A stretch of DNA of 43,955 bases, from assembly GCA_910589635.1 (NCBI GenBank), contig CAJUTD010000014.1:2398-46352 (forward strand), written 5' to 3'. Below, in pieces: positions 40,428 to 43,955 of this stretch; position 1 is the first letter of the stretch; every line of letters begins with the position of its first letter. The notes below the pieces were generated by a model. The model saw only the letters and a program-made list of their open reading frames with translations, did not search any database and had not been told where the DNA came from. Source of the stretch: an uncultured Lachnospiraceae bacterium. Its GTDB lineage: Bacteria > Bacillota > Clostridia > Lachnospirales > Lachnospiraceae. The position numbers were made by a program, and so were the translations under genes.

Positions 40428-41048
40428 ATGAGATTTCATACATTCTACTACGTTTTCATCGGCTGGACAATCATTTTTATGGTGGTTGTCTCTTACAAAC
40501 GTTTCAAGGCCAACCGTCAGAACCAAAATGCAGAGGAGCATTTCTGGAAACGGGAACGCGATGCCAACAGTACGCGCAAGCAGGATATCTCCGGCTTAGA
40601 CTATGTGGATTTTTCCGGAGTGTCCCTTCCGTTCGCCTTGTTTGACGACCAATTCTTAAAAGATTGCGAGGCGCAGGTTCTTACGCTAAAAGATAAGAAA
40701 ATCTTAAACCTCACAGGTTTGAGCAATACCGATCTGAAAATGATGTACGGCGCCGCCAACCTGCCGTTCCTGACACAATGTGACCAAAATTTCACGCTCC
40801 TGGTGCGCACGCTCAACGCCTGGGGAAAACGCCTGCATGAACTCTCCTACAACCGGGAAGCCATCTGCGTACTTGCTTTTGCCGCCTCTATCGGCAGTGA
40901 CGTCAAAGCAACCTGGACGCTGCTGGCAGAGCTACATGCATCAAATGGCGAAACGGCTGAAATACAAAAATTAAAAACCTCCGCCGCCACGCTCAATTCC
41001 TTGATGAAAGAACCCATCCTCAAGATGCTTGACGGTTACTTATCTTGA
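40428..41048 (+). CDS. membrane-anchored protein of unknown function
   Basis: 206 residues. An N-terminal membrane segment (about 6-22, YYVFIGWTIIFMVVVSY) is followed by a basic stretch and a soluble helical domain (about 55-206) with FALFDDQFLKDCEAQVLTLKDKKILNLTG, GAANLPFLTQCDQNFTLLVRTLNAWG and a helix-pair ending YNREAICVLAFAASIGSDVKATWTLLAELHASNG that looks tetratricopeptide-like. AAAGGAG precedes the ATG. Not recognised as a named family. It may be served by the promoter at 40189. Confidence 0.75.
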   Translation: MRFHTFYYVFIGWTIIFMVVVSYKRFKANRQNQNAEEHFWKRERDANSTRKQDISGLDYVDFSGVSLPFALFDDQFLKDCEAQVLTLKDKKILNLTGLSNTDLKMMYGAANLPFLTQCDQNFTLLVRTLNAWGKRLHELSYNREAICVLAFAASIGSDVKATWTLLAELHASNGETAEIQKLKTSAATLNSLMKEPILKMLDGYLS

Positions 41049-41117
41049 TTCAAACATTCCTATAAGTCGGATGGCTGTATCTCTTGATACAAGTTTTCCC
41101 ATACGCCGGACGATTCC

Positions 41118-41837
41118 TTACCCCAAAACCTTGGCTTTCCCATACGCGAAAATAATCTTGTCCGTAATGCGGGAAGCCTCGTTCCTTGTCAAGCTGTCAA
41201 GCTCCCTGTCTAAATCAATTTTATGATATTCCAGCAATTCTTTCAAGTGCCTTTTTTGTACCGCTGTTGCCGGCTGCTGCTTTTTCAGTTTCACTTGCAG
41301 TGGCTTTGCCAAAAACGCTTGCGCATCTGTCTCCTTAAAATGCTCCCAAAGATATGATAGCAACTCAGCCGTTGCCGTTGCGTCCTCCAACGCCCGGTGA
41401 TTCCTTGCACGCTTAATGTGGAGGAATTCACAGAGATAGTCTAACGTTTTCTTCTCCGCCCCGGGAAGCAGTTTACGTGCCAGCTTGAGCGTATCAATCC
41501 CCTCTTTTTCCAGAGAAATCCCCTGGTTCACGGCAGACTGTTTGAGAAAACCGTAGTCATAAATTAAATTATGCCCCACCAAAGGGAATCCTTCAGCAAA
41601 CTGGACAAATTCTTTCACGGCCTGCGCACAGCTGCACCCGCTGCGCGCCTGCTCATCTGTAATACCGGTCAGTTTCACGATCTCTTCCGGCAGCGCCATC
41701 CTGGGATTTACCATACGCTGAAAGGTATCTGTAATCTTTCCCTGCTGCACCTTGACCGCGCCGATTTCCAGGATGCGGTCTGTCTTGGGATTTAAGCCTG
41801 TCATTTCTAAATCTACTACCACATATGCGTCTGTCAT
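41118..41837 (-). CDS. DEDDh 3-prime-5-prime exonuclease (PolC epsilon type)
   Basis: 239 residues. The exonuclease motifs are Exo I VVVDLEMTGLNPKTDRILEIGAV (Asp and Glu), Exo II LVGHNLIYDYGFLKQ (Asp) and Exo III NHRALEDATATAELL (His and Asp). The last 60 residues are a Lys-rich helical tail without a polymerase. It trims DNA or RNA 3-prime ends; similar stand-alone proteins are called PolC-type exonucleases or DNA polymerase III epsilon-like. Its ATG overlaps the radical SAM gene stop by 4 bases. Confidence 0.93.
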   Translation of the reverse strand: MTDAYVVVDLEMTGLNPKTDRILEIGAVKVQQGKITDTFQRMVNPRMALPEEIVKLTGITDEQARSGCSCAQAVKEFVQFAEGFPLVGHNLIYDYGFLKQSAVNQGISLEKEGIDTLKLARKLLPGAEKKTLDYLCEFLHIKRARNHRALEDATATAELLSYLWEHFKETDAQAFLAKPLQVKLKKQQPATAVQKRHLKELLEYHKIDLDRELDSLTRNEASRITDKIIFAYGKAKVLG

Positions 41838-43615
41838 CCCATTTCCTCCCTTATGTGCTCCACCTTTGCCTGCCCGCTCAGCGAATCGCGCTCCTCATAA
41901 GAAAATAAGAAATATGTCCGGTTCTCTCTTTTTAACGGATAATCCCGCAGCGTTTCTGCCTGTAATATCCGCTCCATATCATAATAAAAAAATTCCAAAT
42001 GCATACGCTGGCCCTTCTTACAACGCTTCCTTGACATCTCCTTTAATTCTGACAGAGGCGGCGCCCACGGCGGACGGCTCTTCATGCATTCCCGGTAATA
42101 CAGATCAAAAGTCAGCGTTTCCTCATACAGCTCGCGGTGAAGAGGGTCGCTCTCTTCGATATAATCTAACAGTATTTCACAGCGGCGAATCCTGGAATGG
42201 CTCATGGCAAGAAGGCCCCGCCGCTCATAAAATTCCCCCAATTTCAAGAATAAGTCAAAAGGGTTGTCCTCCGTCAGTTCTAGCACCTTTACCGTCATCT
42301 CAAACTGTCCGCTGTTGTAATAGACTTCCAACATCTCTTCCACAAGTTTTATCTTCAATAGTTCTTCGTAAGACAGCCAGTGTGTACGCATCACCTCATA
42401 GGGCGGATATTCCTGGCAAATGACGCCGTACTCCCGCCGATGTTCATAGAGATAAGAACCCTTGAGCACTTTGAGGAATCCCAGTTGAAGCTGCTGCGGC
42501 TTCATATCATACACTTGTCGGAAGGATTCTTGAAAAGTTGTAAAATCCTCTTCAGGCAGCCCCGCAATCAAATCAAGATGCTGATGCACATTTCCCATAC
42601 TCCTTATCCGTGCAACCACCTGTCTGAGCCTGGGCAAATCCATCGTCCGGTGTATTTCGCGTATCGTAGCCCCATGCGTAGACTGCACACCAATTTCAAG
42701 TTGAATCAACCCCGGACGCATAGAATTAATCAGCGCAAGCTCCTCCTCTGTCAGCAAGTCCGCCGAAATTTCAAAGTGAAAATTCGTTACGCCGTTGTCG
42801 TGCTCCTTCAAATACTGCCAAATATGAAACGCGTGATTGTGGCTGCAGTTGAATGTTCTGTCCACAAATTTCACCTGGGGCACTTGCTGATCCAGGAAAA
42901 ACTGCAATTCCTTTTTTACCAGTTCGAGGGAGCGCAGCCGCATCCCCTTTTCGATGGACGAAAGGCAATAACTGCAAGAAAAAGGACAACCACGGCTGGT
43001 CTCATAATAGATGATTCTATTCGTAAAATTCTCCAAATGCCCATAGCAGAATGGCAGCTCATCCATGGGAAGCAGCGCTCTGGCTGCAGTCTGCGCAATC
43101 TCTCCCTTTTCATCGCGAAAAACCAGTCCTGCTATCTCCTCTAAATTAATATGTTTCCCTTCTCCATCCTCACTGCTGCTTTCTGGCATATGATGATTCA
43201 TTTTGCCTATCCCATCCTTATTATTTCTCTCCACATAGAAACGGCACAACTCGCGAAATGTGGCCTCTCCTTCCCCAACCATTACGCCTTGCACCATAGG
43301 ATAATCTGACAAAAACGCTTTTGCCTCATAAGACACCTCCGGCCCTCCAACCCAGATAGGAACTTCAGGCGCCAGCTTATGAAACTCCGTCACTAATTCC
43401 TGCACATAGCGAAAATTCCAGATATAACAGGAAAAACATAGCACATCCGGCCGCTGTTTATAAATTTCCCGCAAAATGTATTCCGTACGGTGGTTAATGG
43501 TATACTCCAACAATCTGATATGCTCCCGGTATTCCCTGGCATAAGCTTTCAAGCTGTAGACCGCAAGATTGGAATGGATATATTTTGCATTGATTGCAAC
43601 TAGTAAAATATTCAT
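41834..43615 (-). CDS. B12-binding-domain radical SAM protein (DUF4080 type)
   Basis: 593 residues. Residues about 1-140 form a cobalamin-binding-like Rossmann domain (ILLVAINAKYIHSNLAVYSLKAYA, CFSCYIWNFRYVQELV, GGPEVSYEA). The radical SAM core begins with the cluster motif in ETSRGCPFSCSYCLSS (CxxxCxxC) and includes VDRTFNCSHNHAFHIWQYL and LIQLEIGVQSTH. The C-terminal region (about 370-593) is the DUF4080-like part with CKKGQRMHLEFFYYD. The reaction is unknown; relatives methylate or rearrange unactivated carbons. It is upstream of and overlaps the exonuclease gene. Confidence 0.93.
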   Translation of the reverse strand: MNILLVAINAKYIHSNLAVYSLKAYAREYREHIRLLEYTINHRTEYILREIYKQRPDVLCFSCYIWNFRYVQELVTEFHKLAPEVPIWVGGPEVSYEAKAFLSDYPMVQGVMVGEGEATFRELCRFYVERNNKDGIGKMNHHMPESSSEDGEGKHINLEEIAGLVFRDEKGEIAQTAARALLPMDELPFCYGHLENFTNRIIYYETSRGCPFSCSYCLSSIEKGMRLRSLELVKKELQFFLDQQVPQVKFVDRTFNCSHNHAFHIWQYLKEHDNGVTNFHFEISADLLTEEELALINSMRPGLIQLEIGVQSTHGATIREIHRTMDLPRLRQVVARIRSMGNVHQHLDLIAGLPEEDFTTFQESFRQVYDMKPQQLQLGFLKVLKGSYLYEHRREYGVICQEYPPYEVMRTHWLSYEELLKIKLVEEMLEVYYNSGQFEMTVKVLELTEDNPFDLFLKLGEFYERRGLLAMSHSRIRRCEILLDYIEESDPLHRELYEETLTFDLYYRECMKSRPPWAPPLSELKEMSRKRCKKGQRMHLEFFYYDMERILQAETLRDYPLKRENRTYFLFSYEERDSLSGQAKVEHIREEMG

Positions 43616-43757
43616 AACCTTCTATGAAAACTTTGACAGTTTTTCCTTTCTGTGATATTTTAATAGGTAACAGTTTCGCCATTAGCAGTTTCCGATACCA
43701 AATAAGCGGCGTGAACCGAACTGTTTTTACATTTCATCCAGCAAAGAAGGACAACAT

Positions 43758-43955
43758 ATGAATCAACACGAATTTGAACAATTAGCAGAATTATTTAAAA
43801 TATTCGGAACGCCAACTCGGCTTCAAATCTTGTATGCATTGCTCGACCAGGAAAAATGCGTTTACGACATCGCCAATGAACTTGACATGTCACAAAGCGC
43901 TATTTCCCACCAACTCAGTATACTCAAACAAAACCGTCTGGTCAAGAACCGCCGG
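43758..43955 (+). CDS. ArsR/SmtB-family metalloregulator, N-terminal part (runs off the window)
   Basis: 66 codons from the ATG at 43758, preceded by AAGAAGGA; the rest lies beyond the right edge. The helix-turn-helix is complete: FGTPTRLQILYALLDQEKCVYDIANELDMSQSAISHQLS. A Cys in the EKCVYDI segment sits at the alpha-3 metal site of the family, where many members have a CxC; here the second position is Tyr. It probably represses a metal efflux or uptake gene downstream. It is divergent from the radical SAM gene across a 142-base spacer. Confidence 0.9.
   Translation, partial: MNQHEFEQLAELFKIFGTPTRLQILYALLDQEKCVYDIANELDMSQSAISHQLSILKQNRLVKNRR

Noticed and set aside
40232..40645. 137-codon plus-strand frame starting after the promoter at 40189
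   Set aside because: It runs antisense to the 35-residue gene and out of frame through the start of the 40428 gene, with no ribosome binding site before its ATG.

Overview
The window looks like a chromosomal piece of an anaerobic, low-to-mid GC Gram-positive bacterium of the Clostridia, most likely Lachnospiraceae. This is inferred from strong GGAGG-type ribosome binding sites, a split transketolase, a GntR-LacI type AraR, an energy-coupling-factor transporter next to truA and rplM-rpsI, VanW and DUF6465 proteins, and an [FeFe]-hydrogenase-like protein. I saw no rRNA, tRNA or CRISPR array.

Layout. 1-3520: restriction-modification locus on the minus strand (XRE controller, cytosine-5 methyltransferase, NgoFVII-type phospholipase-D-fold nuclease, the start of an AlwI/BstNBI-type nuclease) plus a small gene driven by a near-copy of the controller promoter. 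3570-5090: decayed mobile-element material (TnpV, two overlapping small ORFs, a cluster of short palindromes, a broken carboxymuconolactone-decarboxylase gene). 5200-10500: MerR-TipAS regulator, a chemoreceptor bracketed by a diverged direct repeat, and a BceRS/GraRS-like two-component pair without its usual ABC transporter. 10667-13297: DUF6465 protein, an HPr-like protein lacking the catalytic histidine, and a purine permease. 13314-15300: an elaborate palindromic element, then an AT-rich island with a secreted papain-fold protease and a membrane protein. 15441-24365: a GNAT protein and the L-arabinose cluster (araA, transaldolase-like fsa, split transketolase, FGGY kinase, araD, with araR and two matching operators). 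24588-27373: hydrogenase-like protein and a DUF6323/DUF6179-like pair. 27422-29082: GNAT protein and the wreckage of two toxin-antitoxin modules (Phd-like; epsilon/zeta-like). 29140-35622: rpsI, rplM, lipoprotein, truA, ecfT, ecfA2, ecfA1, trmL. 35726-38386: aminotransferase, Lrp-like regulator, AIR-synthase/HypE-like protein. 38452-43615: VanW protein, a 35-residue hydrophobic protein overlapped by a convergent promoter, an anchored protein, a DEDDh exonuclease and a B12-binding radical SAM protein. The window ends inside an ArsR-family gene.

How genes work together. The arabinose cluster is self-contained: isomerase, kinase and epimerase make xylulose-5-phosphate, and transketolase plus the transaldolase-like enzyme feed it into glycolysis; AraR probably represses from operators upstream of araA and of itself. 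The Ecf ATPases and EcfT form the shared module that energises vitamin and metal uptake.

The least explained items are the four-repeat palindromic element at 13314-13590, the palindrome cluster at 4606-4798, the duplicated promoter tying the 127-residue protein to the restriction locus, the histidine-less HPr-like protein, and the small hydrophobic protein with an opposing promoter at 40189-40368.
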